The notes: generated from the sequence alone by a model not told the origin. A stretch of DNA of 64,000 nucleotides from Athripsodes cinereus (GCA_947579605.1 OX388318.1:6014001-6078000); one strand, 5' to 3'; positions 51,625-63,260 are shown, counted from the stretch's first letter. Program-made: numbers and translations.

Positions 51625-51690
51625 TAATATTTATTCAGTTCAATGCACATAGGGCGAGTTTCGATTATTCAACTTACCCAGCTAAAGTAA
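51625..51690 (-). mobile_element. CR1/Jockey-like LINE 3' tail relic
   Basis: 'atttattcagttcaatgcac', 'agggcgagtttcgat', 'caacttacccagc'; short diverged tail directly after the SINE-C copy. Confidence 0.55.
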
Positions 51691-52055
51691 TTTATAAAAT
51701 GTAAGAACTTATGTACGTACATATATAAATAATTCAGGTTTATGTTAATACTAAGGAGATGCCTGAAAATTATAATTTTCTTCATTAATCTTCTTAATAA
51801 CCTTACAAATTGTTATATTATTTCGATATAAAAAATAATAATGGAGAACCTCCTTGTTAATACTTCAGCCTATAAAGGTAGATACTCCTTGTGATACCTT
51901 CAAGGGAGGGTAAGTGATTATTATTATTATTCTTGTTGTTCCTATAATAATTAATTACTAGCTTAAGGCCCGAAACCAAAATCTTAATAATATTTATTTA
52001 TCGGCCGGCGGTTCATGATGCAATTTCATTATAATAAGAAATCAATATGATATTG

Positions 52056-52170
52056 ATTGTGTCGGTGCACACGTAGTAGAATTCAATCGATTGATAATGA
52101 ACTGACAAGTTGAAACATGTCTCTCTCACGATCGATAATCTATAGTAGAAAGAAACACTTGTTTCAATTT
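52056..52170 (-). repeat. Unknown dispersed repeat, copy 2
   Basis: The reverse complement shares ordered words with 27690-27800, including 'gaattctactacgtgtgcac' and 'gaaacaagtgtttctttct'. Confidence 0.7.
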
Positions 52171-52254
52171 ACATGATTACCAAATTAATATGATAGAATA
52201 TTTGTGATTATCAATATTTTATAAGAGATGTATTGATACTACTAAGTATGTTAA

Positions 52255-52490
52255 TGGAGTAACCAGCGGATTAATAGCGAGTGATAATGACGCAGAGTGT
52301 CCTCTTCGTGCCAGTAAATAATGACATTCAGGATGGATGGCATGCTTCATCGCTGAATTGTAGATGATAACTGTTTTATACGCGAGGTTTTACGAACGCC
52401 TGCCTTTTACAGAACATTCGAAAACTTACAGAAAAGAGTGGAAAACCTGTTCTTTATCGGAGACTTTACGGGGGTTGCACTCATATAAAA
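52255..52490 (-). mobile_element. SINE-C copy
   Basis: Reverse complement: 'ccgtaaagtctccgataaag', 'taagttttcgaatgttctgt', 'cagcgatgaagcatgccatc', 'catcctgaatgtcatt'. Both ends present but diverged. Confidence 0.8.
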
Positions 52491-52969
52491 TTACTAAACA
52501 ATATTGTTATCAAGTTAATGCCTTCAATAGATTAGAGTTTGAAAAGAGAGTATTACTTTCACTCTCTCTTGGGAATATACATAGGTACATGCGAACAGAT
52601 TAAAATATTTGTGGCTAGATTCACTTTGCTATCTCTTAACATGATCATAATATAATCCTATGAAGAAGCTTATAAGCAAGCACATAAACTTCAAGTAATA
52701 ATGGCCCAATACTCCACGTCTTGAGAGCTTCATACCCCTACACGTAGATGGCGGTACAAGTCATACCATATACCTACACTCATGTACACAACTTTAGACT
52801 AAAACTTATTATTATACAGGCTTAACAAACTGAGCGTTCTAGGCTTAATTTCTACTTTATTAGCTTTTTATTGACTTCAGTGAAGACAACATTTGAGTTG
52901 TGCTATGAACCAAACATAAAATTATTTGTCTATACTAAGTCCATAGGAATTATAAAAATACTACTATTA

Positions 52970-53060
52970 CTATCCCATCACGGCATATCCCACATGTGGG
53001 GAAGCCATCAGACCAGCTGCATGAAATAAACATGTAAGCTGTCTTCTTCATACAATCACA
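52970..53060 (-). mobile_element. SINE-C 3' fragment
   Basis: 'cccatcacggcatatcccac' and 'gtggggaagccatcagacca' are the reversed 3' end. Confidence 0.75.
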
Positions 53061-53389
53061 ACTCCGTATTCATTTTTTTAATCCTTTATTCGATCTGTCA
53101 TATTTCAGTAACTATGAAGAAGGTACTGTATGTTTTAGATTAATTTATTCGCAACGATACAATTAAAAAGTATTATTTGTATTAGAATGTTTAAAGAGAT
53201 ACGCTCATTTATGCTTACCAGTATAGATATGAGGTGTTTTTTTTCTGGCAATCCACCCGTAACAACTGATTTATGACATGATTATATGGAAGAAAATATT
53301 TTGCAGTGATGAATAGACAGTGCAATTATTACAATGTTTTGTATTTAGAGTTTCTGTTTTTGTTTGTTATAATTTAATGATTCATATTC

Positions 53390-53615
53390 CGAGGTAAAGA
53401 ATAGGTTTCCTACTATTTCCTGGAAGTTTTTGTAAATGTCCTGAAAAAGGCAAATATTCGTAAAGCATCCCTTGTCTTTAATTCAGCGACGAGCAATATA
53501 CCACCCATCCTGAATATTTTAACATTTATTGGCACGAAGAAGACGACTTGCATGTTTATTGTATGCATTTAGCCCTCTGGCTACCTCACTTGTGGGAAAT
53601 ACCGTTATGGTATGA
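53390..53615 (+). mobile_element. SINE-C copy
   Basis: 'ccgaggtaaagaataggttt', 'cagcgacgagcaatatacca', 'cccatcctgaatattttaac', 'ggctacctcacttgtgggaa', 'ataccgttatggta'. Confidence 0.8.
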
Positions 53616-53834
53616 ATGAATAAAAATGAATAAATAAAAAAGTATTACAATATTGTTGAAGATTGGCGATGTAAATAATTTATTTATTTATTTAATATTA
53701 CATAACTTATATTTCGATACATTTATATTGATATTTTATTATAGTTAACAATAAACATTTCATATTCCCCAAACAGCAATGAAATGCTGGTATGAGGGGA
53801 GGATGTAATTCTAAAACTCAAGCACAAAATGTCT

Positions 53835-53930
53835 TCTCACAAAAATTGCTTCTTATATAATTAACTGTATTATTGTATTATTCATTGTTACAGCTGTTGT
53901 ATCTATTGAAATAAATGAATAAAAAGATGA
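53835..53930 (+). mobile_element. LINE-type 3' end
   Basis: 'cttatataattaactgtatt' ... 'gttgtatctattgaaataaa' then 'tgaataaaaag'. Tail only. Confidence 0.35.
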
Positions 53931-54089
53931 AAATTGTGTTCACCAGTGTAATGTACGTAGGTAATTACAGGTAGATGGCCTTAGTATCTATGTAGAGGTA
54001 ATATGTAGTAAGTATGTAGTCTCTTAGGAAAATATTTTCATTACATGATAAATTTTCACTTTACCGTTCCGAAAACTTGTAATCCCGTT

Positions 54090-54152
54090 TTAATGAAAAA
54101 ATAAATTATCCGACCAACAACACAAGACTGCTAGCAGCCAGCGCCCCGGCAT
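54090..54152 (-). CDS. Candidate signal-peptide start codon region
   Basis: In an unusually GC-rich patch (about 54110-54260) the minus strand has ATG at 54152-54150, followed by MPGRWLLAVLCCWS, a textbook signal-peptide shape, then NLFFH and a TAA. If spliced, it would need a donor within about 45 nt of the ATG; only weak GT sites exist ('ttg|gtcgga'). It could be the first coding exon of the ADAMTS-like gene or of another secreted protein, or chance. No cysteine-rich exons were found between here and 22192, which argues against the first option. Confidence 0.25.
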   Translation of the reverse strand: MPGRWLLAVLCCWSDNLFFH

Positions 54153-54439
54153 CGTATCGTCTCGCTTAACACTAAATTCCTATCCCAACCCCCCAGACTC
54201 CGACCCTCTAACCCCCGACTGTACCAATATCTCATGTGCGAGGTGTTCTGTGTATATGTATTAGTTGTACAGTGTCGGGACAAACATACGGGAATTTGTT
54301 TATTACTCAAACCTTCTATTTAAACGACATTTTTCATAACGTAGTACTTTTTATTATTAAGGTCTTGTAGCTAAAGAGGAAAAACATAAACATTAAGTCC
54401 TCAGTAAAGGAATAAAAATATATCTCCTACTTTTATATA

Positions 54440-54620
54440 ATAAGCTTTCGAATGTCCTGCATAAGGCAGGTAGTTCATAAAACATTATGTAAAAGAGATT
54501 TATCACGCTCAGTGCAGCTAAGAGGTATGCTACCCACCTTGAATGTATTTAATTTTGATTGGATTGGTTCATGACATGCAGTTGATCCGTTGGTTTTCCA
54601 AAATGTGGTATTTTCTTTCG
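54440..54620 (+). mobile_element. SINE-C copy, diverged
   Basis: 'taagctttcgaatgtcctgc', 'ataaggcaggtagttc', 'cagctaagaggtatgctacc', 'gacatgcagttgatccgttg'. Confidence 0.7.
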
Positions 54621-55284
54621 AAGAATCAGGGTAGCTAAGTTTATCTAAGAGAATTTAAGAGCGGATTCTTGCTATCGGTAATAAATTTAATAAAATAAAA
54701 ATAAGTTTTTTTTTTTAACCAGTATTACTATCTAAGGGTGAAAATTTTCAAAAGGCATTAGTATTCTTAGTTATTTGTCTCGTACTGGCAGTAAAAATTA
54801 TATAAATATAAATGGGTATATCACGACATACACAACATGCATTTATTTATTTGTATAAATATAGTGAGTGGCTAAAAGAAACTCAAGCAAAATTCACAGT
54901 TTTCAACTGAAGAAAGAATTATCAATGAGAATATGCCAGTTTGGCGACAAATATTCCGGTGTCTGAAAATACCCTAGAATTTCAGAACATTATTTTTGTA
55001 CGAATACTGTACAAATATACTTAATTATAAATTGATTCGGGCCTTGGCAACATCTTAATTTATAGATAGTGAAAGTACGCTTCTACGAAAATAGAAAAAC
55101 AAAAATCAAAGAAAGAAAAATGATTACAAAAAATATCTCTAGTCGAAAACCATAGAAATGCATATTCTATGGAAACATTATCACCAAATTTTATCATATA
55201 CCAAACTCCCCAAAACAAAAGAACATCAATTAGCAACTCTAGCATTTACTTTATTGTATAATTTTATTTCTTATTTTTACGCTT

Positions 55285-55395
55285 AATTGTGGGGGGGGGG
55301 GGTTGGACTGACTTGATCAATGTGTTTGATTTTTTCTTTCTTCTTTATGAACGTTTCGTCAACTCTCTATGAAATAAATAAATAATAATATTTTG
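55285..55395 (+). mobile_element. LINE-type 3' end with G14 run
   Basis: A 14-base G run at about 55290-55303 is followed by 'ttggactgacttgatcaatg' and 'ctctatgaaataaataaata'. It resembles 18190-18295. Confidence 0.4.
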
Positions 55396-56199
55396 CGGAC
55401 ACAACACAGCCACGAGGCTAGTGTGGATAATCTGTAAATAATGCTTATATTTATCACATGTACTTTTTATGATGAAAAATGTACGTTTAAATAAATAATA
55501 TATTTAAGACCATATTTATAAAACCCATTCAGGACTGAATATTCTGCTAGTTACTGTGTATAACACATGAGAAAATAACAATTTATGGGTTAATTTCCTA
55601 AAAAAATAATGAATAATACCGCCTGATGTTGTCATGACATCTCCAAAACAGAAGACTATCAGGATCGTTCCGTTACCGTAGGAACACTTATTATACATAA
55701 TTATTTAGTGTAGTATTATTGTATCTTCTCGTATTACAATATCTATGGTAAAAGCAAACTTCTCTATGACATTTTATTCGAATGGCATAGTTCAAACTTT
55801 GAAACAATAATAATTACAAACCATTAAAAAAACGCAAATTAAAAATCTTGAATATAGAAGGACTAAAGTTTGTGTTAATTGGACAGGAGTGGGTGAAAAT
55901 AAGTCGAGTTGGAGTATCACCTTTTCTCTCCCACTCTCACACATGCTTCTGTTATAGGGTGTGAGGGAGAACAAGGAGAGAGTAAAAAAACTACAATACA
56001 TTCCGTACGGTAATGAGAGACTCCGGGATATCTTTACAGTATGTATTACATAGGGATATATTTCAGGGTTAGAGCCGGTTGTTTTTATTCTCTATTTAAA
56101 TTTTTAAATTGTAAAAGAAGCTCGTCTATTTATTATTTCTTTTAACGGCATTTTTTCCGGTACATGGAAGCAATATGAAATTGTACTGAATAATCTCGA

Positions 56200-56425
56200 A
56201 ATAGAATAGTTTCCCCACTATTTGTTGTAAGTTTTCGAGTGTCATAAAACAAAAAAGAGGCGCTGCCAAACATCATTATAAGACATGTAACACCTTCAGT
56301 TCAATTTATTTAACGGTGAGAATTGCCACCTATTCTAAATGCCTTATTATGGCACGAAAAGAGCAATCCTTATATTATATACGCATAATTTAGCTTCCCC
56401 ATTTTTGGGAGATCCCGTTATGGTA
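56200..56425 (+). mobile_element. SINE-C copy, diverged
   Basis: 'gtaagttttcgagtgtcata', 'acggtgagaattgccaccta', 'ttctaaatgccttatt', 'agatcccgttatggta'. Confidence 0.75.
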
Positions 56426-56474
56426 AAGACACACATAGATAGATATTCAAGCATTGAGTAAACTCTGTCATACT

Positions 56475-56815
56475 TGATTAATCGTCTTCGTCCATTACTG
56501 AACACAGGACCTCACCTTAACTTCCAAGTCTTTTCTATCCTTAGTTCACAACTTCTTCTTCTCCTTGGGCACGCATTAGTACCACTTAGACGGGAGGATC
56601 TGACTTTCTTGTTTTGTTTCGACAATTGGTTCTGTCGAGTGCATCCTCATGGGAAAAATCGCAGTTCTGCACTACTTCACGCCATCTGCGATTTGGCCTT
56701 TCTCTTGGACTCTTGCCGGTAACCTCAATACATTGTGCTTTGTTGCCTATATACTCACGTGGTCTCCTCGCCACATGGCCGTACAATTGCAATCTGGTAA
56801 TCAATTAACGTTGAA
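56475..56815 (-). pseudogene. LINE C-terminal fragment
   Basis: Minus frame: RLQLYGHVARRPREYIG, NRRWREVVQNCDFSHEDALD, NCRNKTRKSDPPV. It corresponds to the LINE tail 'R.YGHV.RR...YVG', 'GRP..RW.D.V..D....+.A.DR..WR...R.ADP'. The RGRP motif is degraded to PRERPNRRW. Confidence 0.78.
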
Positions 56816-57294
56816 ATGATCTTTTTTGTCTTTCTTGTACATATAGTGTAAACTTTTCATATTTGGAATTTATACTTTAGTCCACCATCTCTATATAAAG
56901 GTTATATTGTACTTAATACAGGTGAACAATAAATATAATAATAATAACATGAAACGTTATATATATAATGTATATAGACTATTAGGCAACAACAATATAC
57001 GCGTTTAAATTTAATTAAGGGATGAAATGGCTGCTAACAACAACCCTGTTGAGGGGAAGAAGACAACATAAATCTAGAGATTAATTAAGAAAATTCCTAA
57101 AGATCATACATTAGTGCGAAGTTAACGTGTTGTCATGGGGAAGGCTTAACTTGCCCTACAACTTGTACTACTACAACATTCCTTCTCACAGACAAACTAC
57201 ATATACCTAACTTGGTATACTCTAATAATAATAAAGGATATGGATATGTGAACCTGAAACGAGGACAGTGGCGAATCTTCCATATTACAACTCA

Positions 57295-57345
57295 TTCATT
57301 CCATATGTAAAACATTCAGAATGGGCGACATAACCATAAATTCAA
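57295..57345 (-). mobile_element. SINE-C scrap
   Basis: 'aaaacattcagaatgggcga' is the only clear word; very short. Confidence 0.3.
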
Positions 57346-57359
57346 AGCAGTCTTTCCAT

Positions 57360-57480
57360 CTATACTGGACCTTTAGGCTGTTAACCGTGAGGTTCTAGGT
57401 TCGATTCTAGGCATGAGCAAAATGAGGAATGATCTTTTTCATACTGTCCTGGGTATTTATTACATAAACTTTTGATAATG
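57360..57480 (+). mobile_element. SINE-B copy, 3' truncated
   Basis: 'gttctaggttcgattctagg' (tRNA-like B box), 'catgagcaaaatgaggaatg', 'actgtcctgggtatt'. Matches the heads of the copies at 33510 and 59175. Confidence 0.75.
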
Positions 57481-57542
57481 ACTCAATCATTAAAGTCAAA
57501 ACGTCAAGGCGAAGGAGGGAGATCAACGACTTACAACTGCTG

Positions 57543-57860
57543 AATTTTATTTATTTATTTATTCTTTTTGCACATCATCATTATATAACAGTGTTTACAA
57601 AACAACATAAAATTTAAAAAAAAAAACTAGTTCGTCGGTAGCCTGGAGGTAGAGTCTCGGCCTCATGAACAAGGGGTCCGTGGTTCGATCCCAGGTGCCG
57701 GCAAACTCCCCTTTCACGACACAAGCTTTTAGCTTACTGTGAAAGGTGTATAAGGTTGTATTTGGGTTTATAACAAAACCCAGATATATCTTTAAAAAAA
57801 AAAAACTAGGACGATGTGCAGTGGCGAGATTATCACTTTAAAGTGATTTCTTCCATCTAA
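57543..57860 (-). mobile_element. LINE 3' tail relic, split by SINE-A
   Basis: 'tttatttatttatttattct' ... [SINE-A 57629-57806] ... 'gatgtgcagtggcgagatta', 'tcactttaaagtgatttctt'. The two pieces together match 50640-50790. Confidence 0.65.
57629..57806 (+). mobile_element. SINE-A, full length, with target-site duplication
   Basis: tRNA-like head 'gtcggtagcctggaggtaga', B box 'ggttcgatccc', body 'cacgacacaagcttttagct', 'gtgaaaggtgtataaggttg', poly(A) end. The (A)nCTAG motif occurs on both sides as the duplicated target inside a LINE tail. Confidence 0.92.
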
Positions 57861-57939
57861 CCACGAATTTAAGACGTGTGACATAATAATCGCAAACTTA
57901 CAAAAAAGTACGTACTTATTACAACTAAAAAAAGTTTCA

Positions 57940-58011
57940 GGGCTCGTCCGGGATTTGAACCCGGGACCTCTCGCACCCGAAGCGAGAATCATACCCCTAG
58001 ACCAACGAGCC
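57940..58011 (-). tRNA. tRNA-Pro (anticodon CGG)
   Basis: A 72 nt cloverleaf on the minus strand: acceptor GGCTCGT/ACGAGCC with discriminator C; D arm with A box TGGTCTAGGGG; anticodon arm CTCGC-TTCGGGT-GCGAG, giving CGG; T arm with GGTTCAAATCC B box. All stems pair. A T7 run (57927-57933 read on the minus strand) 6 nt past the 3' end is a Pol III terminator. It lies between a SINE-A insertion and SINE-C/LINE relics. Confidence 0.97.
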
Positions 58012-58169
58012 GATGTGTTTCAGCCTGAAAATCAGAGAGCTCTTTCCATTTATTACTCTAAAGGTCAGAGGTTGTCAAATAAATCATTTAATTGTCTACT
58101 CACTGAGCCATACATAGAGTTAAAACACTACAATATAAATATCGTTATGCGTCTATAAAATTATAATAA

Positions 58170-58425
58170 AGCAGGAGAAGTATTCGTGGAATCTCAAAAA
58201 CAGAAAAGCTTTTAAGATTTTTCTGTAGGTTTTCCTGAAAAAAGCAGATATTTAGAAAATATCACGTACAAGACACTTAAGATCTTCAAACAGGAATAAG
58301 AAAGGATGAATCCAGAATGTTTTATTTTTTATGGCACAGAAAAAAGGGCTTGCATTCTTACTCAATGCAGAGAGAAGAACGGTTAGTTCACTTGTGGGAA
58401 AATGTCATGATAATAAAGAGAGACA
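58170..58425 (+). mobile_element. SINE-C copy, highly diverged
   Basis: 'cgtggaatctc', 'taggttttcctgaaaaaagc', 'aagacacttaagatcttcaa', 'cacttgtgggaaaatgtcat'. Oldest-looking copy. Confidence 0.6.
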
Positions 58426-58634
58426 GAAAAAATAGAAAGCGGAAAATATGAAATATAGTGGTATTTTTTTTACAGTCTTAATATATGGAAAAAACGTAAT
58501 TGGATTTAGTTTTACAAATCGTTTTAAAGTTTTACAAATTTGATTTGACAGTCACCTGGTTTCGACTTACAAAGCCATTATCAAATCAAATATGTATAAA
58601 GTACAACCAAAACCATCTGTGTCTTATTATGAAC

Positions 58635-58920
58635 ATGGAGTTTTACGAAAGAATGAATGAGGACAGAATGGCTAAGAAGATATATTTGGCTGAGAGGAAT
58701 GGTGCTCGGAGACGTGGACGTCCGAGGATTAAATGGCAAGATCATTTATATCCAATCCTACAGGACGGTCACGTGTTGAGCACATTGAACAGGAGAGCAT
58801 GCATGAGGAATTGTATGACAGTGACGGAAGCGAAAGATGTATGCAAGGATAGAAGGAAGTAGCGCTCGATCCTTTCTGCCTACCCCGCGAGGGAAGCGGC
58901 GTGATGGTATGTATGTATGT
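58635..58920 (+). pseudogene. RTE-like LINE C-terminal fragment with (GTAT)n tail
   Basis: YERMNEDRMAKKIYLAER, RRRGRPRIKWQDHL, NRRACMRNCMTVTEAKDV then CKDRRK and stop, 3' UTR 'ctgcctaccccgcgaggg', and end 'gatggtatgtatgtatgt'. It is the uninterrupted counterpart of 28380-28585 plus 29830-29915. The reverse transcriptase is missing, so this is a heavily 5'-truncated copy. Confidence 0.88.
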
Positions 58921-59174
58921 AAGTTTTAAGAAATAAACGCAACTCAATTAATATTCAGTCTAATTGGAACAGGTGCTCGGTAGACCGATGGCAAAATCTT
59001 GCATTTTCAATCAAGAATTCTGGGCTTGATTCTCCCGCTGCCAACGTATATCACCTCCACGATACCAGTATATTGTTTTCTGTACAGATATCTTGATTTG
59101 ATTTGGGTTTATTTCAAATCCAAATTAATCAAAAAAAAAAAGAAAAATATAATAAATGACAAAAGTTTCCGCAA

Positions 59175-59390
59175 TATTTGGTTGTATACTCGATTCCCGG
59201 CCAGGGCAAAATGAAGAATGACCTTTTTCAGATTGTCCTGGGTCTGGGTATTACATGTATATGTGTGTAGTGCATTGTATATATGTGTATCGTCGTGTTA
59301 GTACCCATAATACAAGATTCACATCTTAGTTTGGGACTAGCTCGGTCTGTATGAGTTGTCTATAGGTACATGTTATGTTAGGTACATACT
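59175..59390 (+). mobile_element. SINE-B reference copy
   Basis: 'actcgattcccggccagggc', 'aaaatgaagaatgacctttt', 'gattgtcctgggtctgggta', 'gtgcattgtatatatgtgta', 'cttagtttgggactagctcg', 'gagttgtctat'. Confidence 0.8.
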
Positions 59391-59649
59391 GTCTCATTAT
59401 TTTCGGTTCATAAAAAAATTGTGCGGATGAAGACCGCGGTCCGTCATCTAAGAACCTTTACTTAAGGTAAAGAGTCTCTTAAAATAATAATAAAATACAT
59501 GGTATCGTCACGAAAATCGTGCTTGGAAGTTTTTTTTATCGATTTACGAGTACATAAGTGTATGTTTAAATAAAACAGAATTTTAAAATACAAGATTAAA
59601 CAAAACGTGACGAGTGATAAGAAAATTGTAAGATTATTACTTTCAGAAT

Positions 59650-59860
59650 AGGATTCCTACTCTCTTCTGCGAACTATCGAGTGTCTTGTAAAAGATTGGT
59701 GTTTGCAAAACATCACACAAAAAAATCTTCAATTCAACGATGAGGTAAATCATCCATCCTGAATGTCATGTTTTGGCACGGAGAAAGCGACCGGTATGTT
59801 TATTAGATGCAGTAAGTTTGCAGGCTACCTCGCTTGCGGAAGATGTCGTTTTTCTATAGA
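59650..59860 (+). mobile_element. SINE-C copy
   Basis: 'actatcgagtgtcttgtaaa', 'caacgatgaggtaaatcatc', 'catcctgaatgtcatg', 'ggctacctcgcttgcggaag'. Confidence 0.75.
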
Positions 59861-60984
59861 TAGAGGAATTTTTACTACCCAAATATACCTACTTAATTAC
59901 ATATATTTAGAAGTGCATACTTACAGCTCACCCCCATATTTTGTAAGCTCAAATGATAATTCTTTTTAAAAACTTCAGTTTGAGAGCTTTGTCAATAATA
60001 TCTATAACTTTTATTTTCTATGGATTGTTTTATTTCTTTTTGAGGGCAATTTCTAAAACTAATCGTAATACCTAGTGACTTTACATATCCACAAAGTAAA
60101 ATGTACAATTGTACATAGTTTATTTTTGGAATTTACTGATACATGCATAATGTCATGAATTCTTGTGATGGCATGTTTGGCTACTTTCACAATTTTCAGA
60201 GATCGTGACTGAATTTGAACGAAAATTTGCTGTAAATACTTGGAATAAATAGGTTTTATATTTTTTTATCACGCAAAATAGTCTTACACGAGCCAATGCT
60301 TATCTATGTCAGCAAATGCCAACCAAATAATTCGGAAGATTGAAAGACAAAGTGAAAAATTCAAAGAAATGTAAAGTTTGTAGGCCATTCAACCTGGAAA
60401 CAATTTATTAAATTGTGAAGTTTTATTTATCGACCTATGGTGTTTGACAGAATCCGTATTTAATTGTGTTGCATAAAAAAGTTTGGCACTATTTTTCATT
60501 ATTCGACATCAATATTGAATATTATTAGGTAAAACGTATTAATAAATTTATCAGTAGCGTTTAGACTTCAGAAATAATAATTATAATGTAAAATAAAAAA
60601 GATGTAATGTTTTTCAAAGAGCCAGAATTCATAGAGAGTAATACACTTCGTCATACACTTAAAGGAGACAGAAATTAATGACCGAATCTGAACTTCAGAT
60701 TAAAAAATAGGTTTATTTATTGAGTCGACTTTATTTTGTAAAATTCCATGTTTATATATGGAACTCAAAGTTTGACAATGACTTAAGTCGAAACCGACCC
60801 CCTAGACAAACATGCACTTGGCGATCGACTACAAACGAATTTTCGTCAATAATTGCAACAATAACGCATAATTGTACGGTACATGTAGGTAGATTGTCGA
60901 AAAGTTCGCCAGTAGAAACTGACAATAACGTGATGACTTAAGTCTGAAACACTATTCGTGTAATTGTGTTTTCTTCCAAATATC

Positions 60985-62317
60985 ATCATCATCATCTCTA
61001 GCCATCTCTCCACTGCTGGATGTAGGCCTCTTCCATATTCCTCCATCTTTTTCTCTCCTGCGCGACTGCTGTCCACCTCCTACCCGCGACATGAACGATA
61101 TCGTCAACCCATCTTTTCTGCGGTCGACCCACTCCCCTTTTTTGATCCCACGGTCTCCAGTTCACGATTCTAGGTGTCCATCTTTCAGTTCCCTGTCTAG
61201 CCACATGACCCGCCCACTGCCATTTCATTTTTGTGACACGGTCCACCACATCGGCAACTTTTGTTCGGCGTCTGATTTCCACAATTGGTACTCTGTCTCT
61301 AAGACTTATGCCTAGCATTTGCCTTTCCATAAATCTTTGTGCACATCTTAATTTGTGTATGGTATTGGCTGTCAGTGTCATTGTTTCAAGACCATATGTC
61401 ATTACAGGGAGGATACATGTGTCATAGACCTTCCTTTTCAGGTTAATGGGAACTTCTTTGTTTTTGAGAATGTGACCTAATTTACCAAAGGCGGCCCAAC
61501 CCAATCCAATTCTTCTTGGTATCTCTGCTGTCTGGTTTGCTTTCCCCAGTTTGATTTTATGTCCGAGATAAATGTATTCTTCAACAGGTTCTATTGTTTT
61601 ATTGTCTATGGTGAGACCGCTGTTGGAAGGGCTCATAATTTTTGTTTTTCCAATGTTCATCTCTAAACCAACTTTCAGGGAGGCATCATGGAGTTCCTTT
61701 ATCATATTATTTAACTCTTCTAGATCGCAACTGATAAGCACAATATCGTCCGCAAATCTCAGGTGGTTCAGATACATCCCATCTATCTTTACTCCTTTTT
61801 GTTCCCATTTTAGTGTTTTAAATATATTTTCTAGGACCAATGTAAACAGTTTGGGTGAGATGGTGTCACCTTGTCTAACGCCTCTTTTGATTTCGATTCT
61901 ATTTGTTTTAGTATCGTCATCAACCCTCACATCCATTTTAGCATGATCGTAGATATATTTGATCAGTCTTGAGTATCTGGAGTCGATTCTCGCGTCATTG
62001 AGTGCTTGCATTATTGCCCACTGTTCCACAGAATCAAAGGCTTTTCTATAATCGATGAATGCCAAATGGATTGATATATTATATTCAGCGGCTTTTTCGA
62101 TAAGTAGGCGTAGAGTCTGTATATGGTCATTTGTTCCAAATCCTTTCCTGAAGCCCGCTTGTTCAATTGGTTGATAAGAGTCTAGTTTTGGCGTTAGGCG
62201 GTTTGACATGATCTTGGTAAGAAGTTTATACAAATGGGATAACAAACTGATAGGTCGATAGTTTTCAAGGTTTTCAGGATCTCCTTTTTTGTGCAATAAT
62301 ATTACTTCTGCGTACAT
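60985..62317 (-). pseudogene. 5'-truncated RTE-like LINE, long open reverse transcriptase
   Basis: A 439-codon open frame (stop at 60998) with RT motifs in order (residues from the first Met): NYRPISLL 19-26, AGFRKGFGTNDH 54-65, FIDYRKAFDSV 88-98, GVRQGDTISPKLF 146-158, catalytic FADD 188-191, GKTKIM, YLGHKI, then the thumb PVMTYGLETM, and the C-terminal tail WAGHVAR, GVGRPQKRWVDDI, AGRRW. (GAT)n follows the stop on the minus strand. RTE-clade LINEs show this FADD and C-terminal layout. It lacks the apurinic endonuclease and N-terminal RT, so it is 5'-truncated; the absence of stops suggests a young insertion. Confidence 0.93.
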
Positions 62318-62944
62318 ATTTAAAAATAGGGTTTGAGGATTTAATAGACAGGTTCCATGGTCTTACAATGTATATGACTAGTGTGGAGAGATTATTCGCG
62401 TAGTCCAGTAGAGGTATGCATATTCTCAAATGATAGTCAACGCTATGGGGTTTGGGTTTGGGTTAGGGGGTTATACAGACAAAAAATACAGGAAAATTAA
62501 TATACTTGAATAAAATTAGTTAACAGAAATTTTTAAAAATATTAAAAGCGAAGAAGCCAATATGCTTTTCAAGCGCTAACCTCTTCCATGCTGATTTGCT
62601 TTATATGAGAAACTCTAGCATACTAAATTATTTAAAAAAAATCGGAGTTTAAATATAATATTTGTAGGTTAAGAAAATCGATGTTATCATAATTACTCTA
62701 GAAAAACAATAAAATATGATTTTAGTTTACTATTTAATTTATTATAGTGATCTAGGCTGTAGCCTGCGATGTCGTTTTTTAACTTAACCTCCGGGTTTGT
62801 TTGAGAGAGAGGGAAAACAAACCTGAATAATTAGTTTAAAAATGACATCGGATGTCGAAACTTGGGTCACTGTAAAAAATTAAATAGTAAAAATGTAAAT
62901 TATATTTTATTTGTAAATAATATGGAGTTTAACAAAATAAATTC

Positions 62945-63150
62945 CGATCGTCTTCTGTAGGTGCCCTGTCAGGTCACGATGTTGGCGATAACTCTGGCAT
63001 AGGCTCCTCGGTCCTATGCTGTCTAGAACAACTCCTCCACACCTCTCATTCCAGTCCAATCTAGTATATTGCGCAGCCACGGCTGCCGTCTGCCAACCCC
63101 CCGATGTCCCTCTATTTTGCCTGTCATAATCAACCGCAAAATGTGGTACT
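62945..63150 (-). pseudogene. LINE C-terminal fragment
   Basis: Minus reading: EKYHILRLIMTGKIEGHRGV, GRRQPWLRNILDWTGMRG, then broken pieces ending VIANIVT. It matches the LINE tail '..LL..I..GKIEGKRG.GRR...WL.N+R.W.G......LF..A......+IAN+'. Stops inside. Confidence 0.75.
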
Positions 63151-63159
63151 TTTCTCCAC

Positions 63160-63260
63160 GTATTATAGTAGATTTACTGGAAGACATTGTCTCAAGGCAA
63201 TATGTACGCCTTTTGTAAAATAAATTTTTGACAATAAAGTGATTATTATTATTATATGAC
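63160..63260 (+). mobile_element. LINE 3' tail fragment ending in (TTA)n
   Basis: 'ttactggaagacattgtctc', 'ggcaatatgtacgccttttg', 'acaataaagtg' then TTATTATTATTA. Same family as 15253-15350. Confidence 0.65.

Noticed and set aside
57629..57806. A second tRNA gene in the SINE-A head
   Set aside because: B box present, but the cloverleaf does not close and the body and poly(A) match other SINE-A copies.
60964..61946. Plus-strand ORFs opposite the RTE-like LINE
   Set aside because: Shadows of the 439-codon minus-strand frame; no splice or domain evidence.
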